Below, piece after piece: positions 29,148 through 37,211 of a stretch of 41,250 nucleotides of DNA. Each line of letters begins with the position of its first letter. Within the stretch, counting starts at the first letter, position 1. Position numbers and translations under genes: made by a program. Origin of the DNA: Burkholderia sp. E7m39 (lineage in GTDB: Bacteria > Pseudomonadota > Gammaproteobacteria > Burkholderiales > Burkholderiaceae); the NCBI GenBank assembly GCA_001319865.1, contig BBSL01000051.1, positions 1-41,250 on the forward strand, given 5' to 3'. The notes under the pieces were generated by a model, which saw only the letters and a list, made by a program, of their open reading frames with translations, did not search any database and was not told the DNA's origin.

Positions 29148-30641
29148 TCAGAAGTCGCTATCGAGGCCGTCTTGCACTTGCTCGGCCGCGCGCAGCACCG
29201 CGCGCGCCTTGTTCTCGGTCTCTTGCCATTCGGATTCGGGCACCGAGTCGGCGACGACGCCCGCTGCCGCCTGCACATACAGATTGCCGTTGCAGATCAC
29301 GCCCGTGCGGATCGTGATGGCCAGGTCCATTTCGCCCGTGAACGACAGGTAGCCGACAGCGCCGCCGTACAGGCCGCGCTTCACGGGTTCGAGTTCGTCG
29401 ATCAGTTCCATCGCGCGGACTTTCGGCGCGCCCGACAGCGTACCCGCCGGGAATGTCGCGCGCAGCACGTCGAAGTTCGTCATGCCCGGCTTCAGCGTCC
29501 CCTCGACTGAGCTGACGATATGCTGCACGTGCGAATACTTTTCGATCACCATCTTGTCGGTCACGGAGACTGAACCGATCTCCGCGATGCGGCCCACGTC
29601 GTTGCGCGCGAGGTCGATCAGCATCACGTGCTCGGCGATTTCCTTCGGATCGTTCAGCAGTTCGGTGGCGAGTTCGGCGTCGCGCTCGGGCGTGTTGCCG
29701 CGCGGACGCGTGCCCGCGAGCGGACGGATCGTGACGATGCGGTCTTCGTTGCGCTTTTCCTGACGCACGAGAATTTCCGGCGACGCGCCCACCACATGAA
29801 ACTCGCCGAAGTTGTAGTAATACATATACGGTGACGGATTCAGCGAACGCAGCGCACGATACAGCGACAGCGGATTGTCCCGATACGGCTTGGTCAGACG
29901 CTGGCCGACCTGCACCTGCATCAGTTCGCCCGCCGCGATGTATTCCTTCGCCTTGCGCACGGCGGCGAGGTAATCGTCCTTCTTGAACTCGCGGAAAATG
30001 TCAGTGCGCACGCTCGCCGACGTGACGGGCGGCTGCACGGTCGTGCGCAGCCGCTGCTTCAGTTCGCGCAGACGTTGCTTTGCGCGTGTGTAGGCTTCGG
30101 GCGTGGTTGGATCGGCGTAGATCACGAGGTACAGCTTGCCTGCGAGGTTGTCGATGACGGCGACTTCTTCTGTCAGCAGCAACTGGATGTCGGGCAGGTT
30201 CAGGTCGTCGGGCGGGGCGGTGTGCGCGAGCTTTTTCTCGATGTAACGCACCGCGTCGTAGCCGAAGTAACCCGCGAGGCCGCCCGCGAAGCGCGGCAGG
30301 CCCGGGCGCAGCGCCACCTTGAAGCGGCCCTGGAACTGCTGGATGAATTCGAGCGGATCGCCTTCGTGCGTCTCGACGACGTTGCCGTCCTTCACGACTT
30401 CCGTCACGCCGTTGCGCGTGCGGATCAGCGTGCGGGCGGGCAGGCCGATGAACGAATAGCGGCCGAAGCGTTCGCCACCCACCACCGATTCGAGCAGAAA
30501 CGAGTTCGCGCCGTTGCGCTCGGTTTGCGCGAGCTTCAGATACAGCGACAGCGGCGTTTCGAGGTCGGCCAGCGCTTCGGCGATCAGCGGGATGCGATTG
30601 AAGCCCTCGTTCGCGAGGGACTGAAATTCGAGTTCGGTCAT
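29148..30641 (-). CDS. trpE: Anthranilate synthase component I
   Basis: A 497-residue chorismate-using enzyme that makes anthranilate with TrpG. The N-terminal domain has the tryptophan feedback element L49-L-E-S52. The catalytic half has IRPLAGTRPRG, HVMLIDLARNDVGR, FPAGTLSGAPKVRAMELIDELE and YGGAVGYLSF. It is the first structural gene of trpE-G-D-C. A 383-base leader separates it from gph and holds a Trp-rich leader peptide and terminator (see 30883-31004). AGGA lies about 11 bases before the ATG. Confidence 0.97.
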   Translation of the reverse strand: MTELEFQSLANEGFNRIPLIAEALADLETPLSLYLKLAQTERNGANSFLLESVVGGERFGRYSFIGLPARTLIRTRNGVTEVVKDGNVVETHEGDPLEFIQQFQGRFKVALRPGLPRFAGGLAGYFGYDAVRYIEKKLAHTAPPDDLNLPDIQLLLTEEVAVIDNLAGKLYLVIYADPTTPEAYTRAKQRLRELKQRLRTTVQPPVTSASVRTDIFREFKKDDYLAAVRKAKEYIAAGELMQVQVGQRLTKPYRDNPLSLYRALRSLNPSPYMYYYNFGEFHVVGASPEILVRQEKRNEDRIVTIRPLAGTRPRGNTPERDAELATELLNDPKEIAEHVMLIDLARNDVGRIAEIGSVSVTDKMVIEKYSHVQHIVSSVEGTLKPGMTNFDVLRATFPAGTLSGAPKVRAMELIDELEPVKRGLYGGAVGYLSFTGEMDLAITIRTGVICNGNLYVQAAAGVVADSVPESEWQETENKARAVLRAAEQVQDGLDSDF

Positions 30642-30882
30642 GTTCCGATCCTGTTCGTGCGTCCGGAGCGTGTGGTGCGTCGGACAAAGCGGGGCTGCGT
30701 TACCGGTCGAATGTGCTCGTCACAGGTGATAAAAACCGGCGCGCGCTTTCCCCACGACGCATGCACGGTTTCACAGCACGACGATAGTACGCAAGGTACG
30801 CGACGGCTAGCTGAAACTCGGTGCAGCGAGGTTGAGCCGGTCAAACCGGCGATTCGGGAAAAGCGCGTGAGCGCAGCGAAGT

Positions 30883-30928
30883 AAAAAACGGGTGCCGAAG
30901 ACGAGCTTCAGCGTACCTCAGGCGAGGT
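30883..30928 (-). promoter_or_regulatory. trp attenuator: terminator and competing antiterminator hairpins
   Basis: On the leftward strand GGT-AC-GCTGAAG (30917 to 30906) pairs with CTTCGGCACC (30900 to 30891) around a 5-base loop, with a 2-base bulge, and is followed by CG and six T (30888 to 30883): an intrinsic terminator. The preceding ACCTC-GCCT-GAGGT (30928 to 30915) is a perfect 5-bp hairpin sharing the terminator's GGT, so the two exclude each other. The leader-peptide stop codon is one base before this hairpin, where a terminating ribosome would mask it. CCTGGCG over the Trp codons can also pair with CGCC-TG-AGG. Confidence 0.72.
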
Positions 30929-30929
30929 G

Positions 30930-31004
30930 TTAGCGCGACCAGCGACGCCAGGGCCAGGCTCCCCGGTCGATCGTGCTCAGACTCCGTTTTTTATTCAGAA
31001 ACAT
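30930..31004 (-). CDS. trpL: trp leader peptide (24 residues, three Trp)
   Basis: A 25-codon frame starts with ATG at 31004, 20 bases after the gph stop, and ends in TAA at 30932-30930. Its product ends GAWPWRRWSR, with Trp at residues 17, 19 and 22: three Trp codons in six. The stop codon is directly followed by the antiterminator and terminator hairpins, the classic arrangement for ribosome-mediated attenuation. No Shine-Dalgarno precedes the ATG, though translation could be coupled to gph; AACGGAGT inside the frame could serve a later non-ATG start. TACAAT on this strand (31050 to 31045) may be a -10 inside gph. About 240 bases separate the terminator from trpE. Confidence 0.65.
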   Translation of the reverse strand: MFLNKKRSLSTIDRGAWPWRRWSR

Positions 31005-31024
31005 GAGGAAGACTTTGAAATAAG

Positions 31025-31765
31025 TCAGGAATTGGGTGCTGCCGATTGTACTGCATTGTGCGCTGCGATTGCCTTGGCGGCGCCCAACAGCGATGCAACT
31101 ATACCATCCGATTTTATGGTTTGCACAGATTCGCCGTGATTGTAGCCATACGGGACGGTCAGCGTCGCCATGCCGGCTGCGCGGCCCGCGAACGCATCGT
31201 TCTGCGAATCGCCGATCGCGACGGTCGCCTGCGGCGCGACGCCGAGCGCCTTGCACGCCGTGAGCATCGGCAGCGGATCGGGCTTTTTCGCCGAGACGCT
31301 GTCGCCGCCGAGCACGACCTCGAAATAGCGCAAGAGGCCATATTGCTCGAGCAGCTGCGTCGCGAAACGATGCGGCTTGTTGGTCACGCAGGCGAGCTTT
31401 ACGCCCGCGTCGCGCAACGCGATCAGCCCCCCTTCGACATCGGGATAGAGCCGCGTGTGAAGACCGTTGATCTTCGCGTACTCTTCCTGATAGATCGCGA
31501 GCGCCTCGTCGAAGCGCGACTGCGCAAAGCCCGTCTCGAAGCGCGGCGCAAGCACGCTGCGGATCAGGTGCTCGGAGCCCTTGCCGACGTAGTCGATCAC
31601 TTCTTCGCGCGAGGTTTCTTCCGCGTCGAGCTGCGCGAGCATGCCGTTCAGCGAGGCAGTGAAATCGTCGGCGGTGTCGACCATCGTGCCGTCGAGGTCG
31701 ACGATCGCCGCGAGAATCTTGCCCGCCGTGAACGCGGGAGCCGGGTATTGAGGCGACGTTTGCAT
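31025..31765 (-). CDS. gph: Phosphoglycolate phosphatase
   Basis: A 246-residue HAD-superfamily phosphatase that removes 2-phosphoglycolate. Motif I is D23-L-D25-GTMVDT, motif II is the T of CVTNKPH, motif III is the K of AKKPDP and motif IV is GDSQND. The N-terminus is about 18 residues longer than the core. It is one base downstream of rpe, so the two are co-transcribed. The trp leader peptide begins 20 bases after its stop. Confidence 0.92.
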   Translation of the reverse strand: MQTSPQYPAPAFTAGKILAAIVDLDGTMVDTADDFTASLNGMLAQLDAEETSREEVIDYVGKGSEHLIRSVLAPRFETGFAQSRFDEALAIYQEEYAKINGLHTRLYPDVEGGLIALRDAGVKLACVTNKPHRFATQLLEQYGLLRYFEVVLGGDSVSAKKPDPLPMLTACKALGVAPQATVAIGDSQNDAFAGRAAGMATLTVPYGYNHGESVQTIKSDGIVASLLGAAKAIAAHNAVQSAAPNS

Positions 31766-31766
31766 C

Positions 31767-32450
31767 TCAGCGTCCGACGGAAGCGAGCTTGTCGCGCATC
31801 TGGCCGATGATCGTCGCGTAGTCGGGATGGCCGAAAATCGCCGAACCCGCCACGAATGTGTCCGCGCCCGCCGCGGCGATCTCCGCGATGTTGTCGATCT
31901 TCACGCCGCCGTCCACTTCGAGATGAATCTCGCGGCCGGTCCGTTCGTTGTAGGCGTCGATGCGCGCGCGCGCCTCTCGCAGCTTGTTCAGCGCCTCGGG
32001 AATGAACGATTGGCCGCCGAAGCCCGGATTCACCGACATGATCAGCACCAGATCGACCTTGTCCATCACGTGATCGAGGTAATTCAGCGGCGTGGCCGGG
32101 TTGAACACGAGGCCGGCCTTGCAGCCGTGATCGCGAATCAGCGACAGTGTGCGGTCGATATGGTCCGAGCCTTCCGGATGGAAGCTGATCACATTGGCGC
32201 CCGCCTTCGCGAAGTCGGGCACGATGCGGTCGACGGGACGGACCATCAGATGCACGTCGATGGGCACCTGCACGTGCGGGCGGATCGCTTCGCACACGAG
32301 CGGGCCGATCGTCAGGTTCGGCACGTAGTGGTTGTCCATCACGTCGAAGTGAATCCAGTCGGCGCCCGCGGCGACGACGTTGCGGACTTCTTCGCCGAGC
32401 TGCGAAAAGTCGGCCGACAGAATGCTGGGAGCGATGCGGAATTGAGTCAT
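31767..32450 (-). CDS. rpe: Ribulose-phosphate 3-epimerase
   Basis: A 227-residue TIM-barrel metalloenzyme of the pentose phosphate pathway. Metal and acid-base residues lie in [17 protein letters not shown] (H34, D36), [19 protein letters not shown] and [10 protein letters not shown]. The gene is first in the leftward rpe-gph run. A TAAAAT (plus-strand complement at 32484-32489) inside a small palindrome CGCTA-AAA-TAGCG may be its -10, about 27 bases from the predicted RNA start to the ATG. Confidence 0.96.
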   Translation of the reverse strand: MTQFRIAPSILSADFSQLGEEVRNVVAAGADWIHFDVMDNHYVPNLTIGPLVCEAIRPHVQVPIDVHLMVRPVDRIVPDFAKAGANVISFHPEGSDHIDRTLSLIRDHGCKAGLVFNPATPLNYLDHVMDKVDLVLIMSVNPGFGGQSFIPEALNKLREARARIDAYNERTGREIHLEVDGGVKIDNIAEIAAAGADTFVAGSAIFGHPDYATIIGQMRDKLASVGR

Positions 32451-32483
32451 GGCGTGGGGTGAGGCGGGAGACGGAAAACCGCT

Positions 32484-32489
32484 ATTTTA
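32484..32489 (-). promoter_or_regulatory. Candidate -10 box for rpe
   Basis: The leftward strand reads CGCTAAAATAGCG, giving TAAAAT at suitable distance from rpe, and is itself a 5-bp palindrome. The -35 region is weak. The rest of the 243-base divergent gap to apaG holds nothing recognised. Confidence 0.35.
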
Positions 32490-32693
32490 GCGCCGCCGCG
32501 TGCGGTCTTGCCTGATGGGCCACGTCGTCCCGGGCTCGCCGCCGATGGCCAATGCGGTTGCGGGCCTGCGCTGCATCAAGCAGAATGCCAAACCATGTCA
32601 ACGCCAGCACCGGCGCGCCGCAACGAGGGCGCAGCCGCCCGCACACGGCCTCGCGCAGATCGATAGCGCGTCTCGCTCACCATCGGAATCAGC

Positions 32694-33068
32694 ATGAGTC
32701 AGTACGAATTCAGCGTGTCCTCCCAGGTCCGGTACATCTCCGAGGAATCGGACCCAGAGCATCGGAAATACGCCTTCGCCTACACACTCACCATCCGCAA
32801 TACTGGCCAGGTCACCGCGCAGCTGATCGCGCGGCACTGGGTTATCACGGATAGCGAAAATCGCGTTCAGGAAGTCAAGGGGCTGGGCGTCGTCGGGCAT
32901 CAGCCGCTGCTGAAGCCGGGCGAGCAGTTCGAGTATACGAGCTATGCCGTGATCGCGACGCCTGTCGGGACGATGCGCGGCGAGTACTTCTGCGTGGCCG
33001 AGGATGGCGAGCGCTGGGACGCGCCCGTGCCGGAATTCGTGCTGCGCATGCCGCGCACGCTGCATTGA
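32694..33068 (+). CDS. apaG: ApaG
   Basis: A 124-residue single-domain protein with a fibronectin-III-like fold. Characteristic segments are YAFAYTLTIRNTG, RHWVITDSENRVQEVKGLGVVGHQP and GEYFCVAEDG. The length is that of E. coli ApaG (125). It is linked to Co2+ resistance and Mg2+ efflux phenotypes in enteric bacteria, but its molecular role is unknown. The plus strand holds mltA next, with a microprotein gene on the other strand between them. Confidence 0.95.
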   Translation: MSQYEFSVSSQVRYISEESDPEHRKYAFAYTLTIRNTGQVTAQLIARHWVITDSENRVQEVKGLGVVGHQPLLKPGEQFEYTSYAVIATPVGTMRGEYFCVAEDGERWDAPVPEFVLRMPRTLH

Positions 33069-33107
33069 AGACCGGGCATCAGCGCGTCTGGGCCGTCAGC
33101 GACGCGG

Positions 33108-33266
33108 TCATTGCTGCGGCGGGACCTGTTTTGCGTCCTGCTTCTGGCGTGCGGCTTTCTTCTTGCCGGACGCCGTCCACACAACGATGAAAATCAGCAG
33201 GAAAAGCGCGAGGAGCGACTCCAGCGCGAAGATGAGCATCGGGTATTCGTCGAACAGATCAGACAT
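33108..33266 (-). CDS. 52-residue single-pass membrane microprotein
   Basis: A leftward frame of 53 codons starts at ATG 33266 and ends in TGA at 33110-33108. The protein opens MSDLFDEYPMLIF, has one strong transmembrane helix (about residues 10-31, ESLLALFLLIFIVVW) and a basic, Gln-rich tail (GKKKAARQKQDAK). The acidic start and Lys-rich tail suggest the tail is cytoplasmic. It fills the apaG-mltA gap in antisense and its ATG overlaps the upstream candidate ATG of mltA. No family is assigned. The hydrophobic segment followed by a basic tail is unlikely by chance in this GC-rich DNA. Confidence 0.65.
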   Translation of the reverse strand: MSDLFDEYPMLIFALESLLALFLLIFIVVWTASGKKKAARQKQDAKQVPPQQ

Positions 33267-33294
33267 GGCAGTTTCCATTCAGAACAATCATTGT

Positions 33295-34419
33295 ATGCGT
33301 GTTGCCCGCCGGGCCGCCGCCTGGGCGGGGGCACTGTCGATCGCCGTGCTGCTCGCGTCATGCGGCGGGGGCGGCGTAGTGCGGCCCTCCGTTTCGCCGC
33401 CCACGGGCGCCGCGATCATCCCCGGCCAGATGGCCGCGCAACGGCTGACGGCTGTCGCCTGGCAGCAGGTGCCGGGCTGGCAGGACGATTCGCTGATCGG
33501 CGCGGCCGCGGCGCTGCGCCAGAACTGCGTGCGCCTCGCCAGTCAGCCGACGTGGCGGCGCGCCTGCGCAGCGGCGCTGATGCTCGATGATCTGGACGTC
33601 GCCAGCGCGCGCACTTTCTTCGAGACATACTTCACGCCGTTCCAGTTCGCGAACACTGACGGGACGCTCGACGGCCTCGTGACAGGCTACTACGAGCCAC
33701 TGCTGCGCGGTTCGCGCGTGCGTCATGGCGTGTATCAAACGGCCTTGTACCGTTGGCCTTCGGCGTACCGTCCTGGTTCGCCGATGCCGGCGCGCGCGCA
33801 ACTCGAGCGCTCGGGCGTGCTGAACGGCAACGAACTGGTCTGGGTCGACGATCCCATCGAGGCGTTCTTTCTGCAGGTGCAGGGCTCGGGACGCATCGTG
33901 ATGGAAGATGGCAGCGTGATGCGCGTCGGCTTTGGCGGGACGAACAATCAGCCATACAAATCGATTGGCCGTTGGCTGCTCGATCGGGGCGAACTCACGC
34001 CGGCGCAGGCGACGATGCAAGGCATCAAGGCCTGGGCGCGCTCGAACCCGACGCGGGTTGACGCGCTGCTCGACACGAACCCGCGCTATGTGTTCTTTCG
34101 CGAGATGACTTCGAACGAAACGGCGCCGTCCCGCGGCGCCGACGGTCCGATCGGCGCACTTGGCGTGCCGCTTACGCCAGAGCGCTCGATTGCCGTCGAT
34201 CCGTCGTCGATTCCGCTCGGCACGCCTGTTTTTCTGCAAACGACGCGACCCATGACGAACGCGCCGATGAACCGACTGGTATTCGCGCAAGACACGGGCT
34301 CGGCGATCAAGGGCGGCGTGCGCGCCGACTACTTTTGGGGCCTTGGTGACGAAGCGGGCGATCTGGCCGGAAAGATGAAGCAGGCAGGACGGATGTGGTT
34401 ACTGCTGCCTAATTCCTGA
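33295..34419 (+). CDS. mltA: Membrane-bound lytic murein transglycosylase A
   Basis: A 374-residue outer-membrane lipoprotein that cleaves peptidoglycan to 1,6-anhydromuropeptides. The signal peptide MRVARRAAAW...LLASC has a lipobox with lipidated C23. The MltA domain (VTGYYEPLLRG, RIVMEDGSVMRVGF) precedes the 3D domain with catalytic Asp D333 in FAQDTGSAIKGGVRADYFWG. The ATG at 33295 gives the most normal signal peptide; an in-frame ATG at 33265 would add ten residues and overlap the microprotein start. A strong terminator follows. Confidence 0.92.
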   Translation: MRVARRAAAWAGALSIAVLLASCGGGGVVRPSVSPPTGAAIIPGQMAAQRLTAVAWQQVPGWQDDSLIGAAAALRQNCVRLASQPTWRRACAAALMLDDLDVASARTFFETYFTPFQFANTDGTLDGLVTGYYEPLLRGSRVRHGVYQTALYRWPSAYRPGSPMPARAQLERSGVLNGNELVWVDDPIEAFFLQVQGSGRIVMEDGSVMRVGFGGTNNQPYKSIGRWLLDRGELTPAQATMQGIKAWARSNPTRVDALLDTNPRYVFFREMTSNETAPSRGADGPIGALGVPLTPERSIAVDPSSIPLGTPVFLQTTRPMTNAPMNRLVFAQDTGSAIKGGVRADYFWGLGDEAGDLAGKMKQAGRMWLLLPNS

Positions 34420-34451
34420 GCCCGCCTGGCGGCGGGCGCGTCGGACGAGAG

Positions 34452-34490
34452 GCCCGACGGCAGCATACGTTGCTGCCGTCGGGCTTTTTT
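34452..34490 (+). terminator. Intrinsic terminator of mltA
   Basis: A perfect 14-bp stem, GCCCGACGGCAGCA (34452-34465) with TGCTGCCGTCGGGC (34471-34484), has a 5-base loop and six T follow (34485-34490). There is no opposing A run, so it serves mltA rather than paaK. Confidence 0.95.
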
Positions 34491-34536
34491 CGTTTGCGCG
34501 CTCGTTCCCCGCCCCTACCCGCTCTTGCATGCGGGA

Positions 34537-35841
34537 TTATGCGGCCGCCTTGCGCTTGTCGACCACCCGACGCGCCTTGCCCACCGAGCGCTCGATACCG
34601 TTCACGCCTTGCAGCACGACGTTCGCCGTGACGCCGATCAGCGCCTTGATGTCGTACGCCAGCGTTTGCCTTGCGGCCTCGAGCGCGGCCGTGTCGGGTG
34701 CCGATTCCGGGCACGGTTCGACGTTCAGCGTCATCACATCGAGCGGTCCTTCCTTCGTGAGCACGATCTGATAGTGCGGCGCGAGCGCATGCTGTTTCAG
34801 CAGCAGTTCCTCGATCTGCGTCGGAAACACGTTGACGCCACGAATGATCATCATGTCGTCTGAGCGGCCGGTGATCTTCTCCATGCGACGCATCGTGCGC
34901 GCGGTGCCGGGCAGCAGACGCGTCAGATCGCGCGTGCGGTAACGGACGATGGGCAACGCTTCTTTCGTGAGCGACGTGAAGACGAGCTCGCCGAGTTCGC
35001 CGTCGGGCAGCACTTCGCCCGTTTCGGGATCGATGATCTCGGGATAGAAATGGTCTTCCCAGATCGTCGGGCCGTCCTTGGTTTCGACACATTCCGATGC
35101 CACGCCCGGTCCCATGACCTCCGACAGACCGTAAATGTCGACGGCATCGATACCCATGCGCTCCTCGATCGCGCGGCGCATGTCGTTGGTCCAGGGCTCC
35201 GCGCCGAAGATGCCGATACGCAACGAGGAGTGCTTCGGATCGACGCCCTGACGTTCCAGTTCGTCGGCAATCGACAGCATGTAGCTCGGCGTTACCATGA
35301 TGATGTCGGGACGGAAGTCCTGAATCAGCTGCACCTGTTTCTCGGTCTGGCCGCCGCCGAACGGAATTACCGTGAGGCCGGCGCGTTCCGCTCCATAGTG
35401 AGCACCGAGGCCGCCTGTGAAGAGGCCGTAGCCGTAACTCACGTGCACCTTGTCGCCACGCCGCGCGCCCGACGCGCGGATTGAGCGCGCAACGAGATTC
35501 GCCCAGTTGTCGATGTCGCGCGCTGTGTAGCCGACGACGGTGGGCTTGCCCGTTGTGCCTGACGATGCGTGAATCCGCGAAATCTGATCGTGCGGCACGG
35601 CGAACAGGCCGAACGGATAGTTGTCGCGCAAATCCTTTTTCGTCGTGAACGGAAAGCGCGACAAATCAGAAAGCGTCTTCAGTTCAGACGGATGCACGCC
35701 CGCTTCGTCAAACTTGCGTCGATAGACGGGCGAATTTTCGTACGCGTGCGTGAGCGACCATTTGAGCCGTTCGAGCTGCAATGCAGCGAGTTCGTCGCGG
35801 CTCGCCTTTTCGATGGGGTCGAGCGGAAGCGGGGTAGTCAT
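34537..35841 (-). CDS. paaK: Phenylacetate-CoA ligase
   Basis: A 434-residue adenylate-forming enzyme that makes phenylacetyl-CoA from phenylacetate, ATP and CoA. The P-loop SSGTTGKP (93-100) is intact, as are YGLSEVMGPG and the hinge segment ITGRSDDMMIIRGVNVFPTQIE. The catalytic Lys lies near the C-terminus (SVGKARRVV). It is the last gene of the leftward paaJ-G-I-K run, 73 bases after paaI. Confidence 0.96.
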   Translation of the reverse strand: MTTPLPLDPIEKASRDELAALQLERLKWSLTHAYENSPVYRRKFDEAGVHPSELKTLSDLSRFPFTTKKDLRDNYPFGLFAVPHDQISRIHASSGTTGKPTVVGYTARDIDNWANLVARSIRASGARRGDKVHVSYGYGLFTGGLGAHYGAERAGLTVIPFGGGQTEKQVQLIQDFRPDIIMVTPSYMLSIADELERQGVDPKHSSLRIGIFGAEPWTNDMRRAIEERMGIDAVDIYGLSEVMGPGVASECVETKDGPTIWEDHFYPEIIDPETGEVLPDGELGELVFTSLTKEALPIVRYRTRDLTRLLPGTARTMRRMEKITGRSDDMMIIRGVNVFPTQIEELLLKQHALAPHYQIVLTKEGPLDVMTLNVEPCPESAPDTAALEAARQTLAYDIKALIGVTANVVLQGVNGIERSVGKARRVVDKRKAAA

Positions 35842-35914
35842 CGAATGTCTCCTTGCTTTCAGAATAGGATGCCGCGCGAGAGGCGAAGCAATTACGTGGG
35901 GTGACTTTGCACCG

Positions 35915-36376
35915 TCAGTTGTTGACGGAGATCACCGTGCCTTTGATCTGTGCGGACTTGCCGCGAAACATCGCAACGGTTTCGTTTGCGCGATTCGTGA
36001 CGCGAATGTCGTAGATGCCGTTGCGGCCGCTCAAGGTCTGCTCGACCGCTTCCGCGGTCAGCACATCGCCGCCTTGCACGGGGCGCAGAAACTCGATTGA
36101 GCAGCCAGCTGCGACCGTGTTGATGTTGTACGAGTTGCAGGCGAACGCGAATGCCGAATCGGCCAACGTGAACATCAGGCCGCCGTGACAGATCTGGTGG
36201 CCGTTCAGGAAGTCGCTGCGCACGGTCATGCGCAGACGCGCGTATCCTGCACGCACTTCGAGAATTTCTATACCAAGCGCCTTGCTGCAGGCGTCGTTGG
36301 CGTACATCGCGTCGGCCGTTGCGCGCGCCAGTTCGTCGGGCGTCATCGTGTTGCTCAGTTCGGGTTGAGTGGACAT
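35915..36376 (-). CDS. paaI: PaaI-type hotdog thioesterase
   Basis: A 153-residue hotdog-fold acyl-CoA thioesterase that releases CoA from stalled ring-hydroxylated phenylacetyl-CoA intermediates. The catalytic motif HGGLMFTLADSAFAFACNS begins at H64, with the expected Asp at 73. The ATG at 36376 lies one base after the paaG stop and is preferred over a start 22 codons earlier inside paaG. Confidence 0.93.
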   Translation of the reverse strand: MSTQPELSNTMTPDELARATADAMYANDACSKALGIEILEVRAGYARLRMTVRSDFLNGHQICHGGLMFTLADSAFAFACNSYNINTVAAGCSIEFLRPVQGGDVLTAEAVEQTLSGRNGIYDIRVTNRANETVAMFRGKSAQIKGTVISVNN

Positions 36377-36377
36377 G

Positions 36378-37169
36378 TCAGCGGCCCTCAAATCGCGGTG
36401 CGCGTTTTTCGATGAAGGCGCGGACGCCTTCAGCGTAGTCATGCGATGCGCCGAGTTCGCGCTGCATGTCGCGTTCGAGATCGAGTTGTTGATCGAGCGT
36501 TTGCGTCGCGCTCGAGCGCATTGCCTGCTTGATGGCGGCGATCGCGCGCGTAGGCTGTTGCGCGAGCTGCGCGGCGAGGTTGGCAGCAGCCGTTTGTAGT
36601 TCGGCGTCTTCCACCACTTGCCAGACGAGCCCCCAACTTTCGGCCTTTTCTGCGCTGAGTTTATCGCCCGTCATGGCGAGGCCGAGCGCCCGAGCCATGC
36701 CGACGCGCTGGGGCAGGAACCACGTGCCGCCGGAATCCGGCACCAGCCCGATTTTTACGAAAGCCTGGATGAAGCTCGCCGAACGGGCGGCCAGCACGAG
36801 ATCGCATGCGAGAGCCAAGTTGGCGCCCGCGCCCGCCGCCGTACCGTTGACGGCCGCAATGACGGGCAGGGGAAGCGCCTGCAGGCGGCGGATCAACGGA
36901 TTGAAGTGCTTATCGATCAAATCGCCGAGGTCAGTCATCGCGCCGGGCGTGAAATCGAGGTCAGCCAGATCCTGCCCTGCGCAGAAGCCGCGGCCGGCGC
37001 CCGTAAGAACGAGCGCGCGAGCGCCCGCCGCTTCGATCTCATCCAGCGCCGCGCCCAGTTCCTGGTGCATCGCGCGCGTGAAGCTGTTCAGCTTGTCGGG
37101 ACGGTTCAGCGTAATGGTCGCGACGCGTGTTGCGTCGTCGATCTGTACGCGGATCGCTTCATAGGACAT
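36378..37169 (-). CDS. paaG: 2-(1,2-epoxy-1,2-dihydrophenyl)acetyl-CoA isomerase
   Basis: A 263-residue crotonase-fold enzyme that turns ring-1,2-epoxyphenylacetyl-CoA into the oxepin. The catalytic Asp is D145 in GLVPDSGGTWFLP, as known for PaaG, and the second Glu of hydratases is absent. The oxyanion-hole segment is CAGQDLADL. The ATG at 37169 has GAGGAG eight bases upstream, which beats the longer start at 37190. It is one base before paaI. Confidence 0.93.
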   Translation of the reverse strand: MSYEAIRVQIDDATRVATITLNRPDKLNSFTRAMHQELGAALDEIEAAGARALVLTGAGRGFCAGQDLADLDFTPGAMTDLGDLIDKHFNPLIRRLQALPLPVIAAVNGTAAGAGANLALACDLVLAARSASFIQAFVKIGLVPDSGGTWFLPQRVGMARALGLAMTGDKLSAEKAESWGLVWQVVEDAELQTAAANLAAQLAQQPTRAIAAIKQAMRSSATQTLDQQLDLERDMQRELGASHDYAEGVRAFIEKRAPRFEGR

Positions 37170-37211
37170 CGGGTGTCTCCTCGTCTCCAAACGTTTCTGA
37201 TATCGTGCCGT

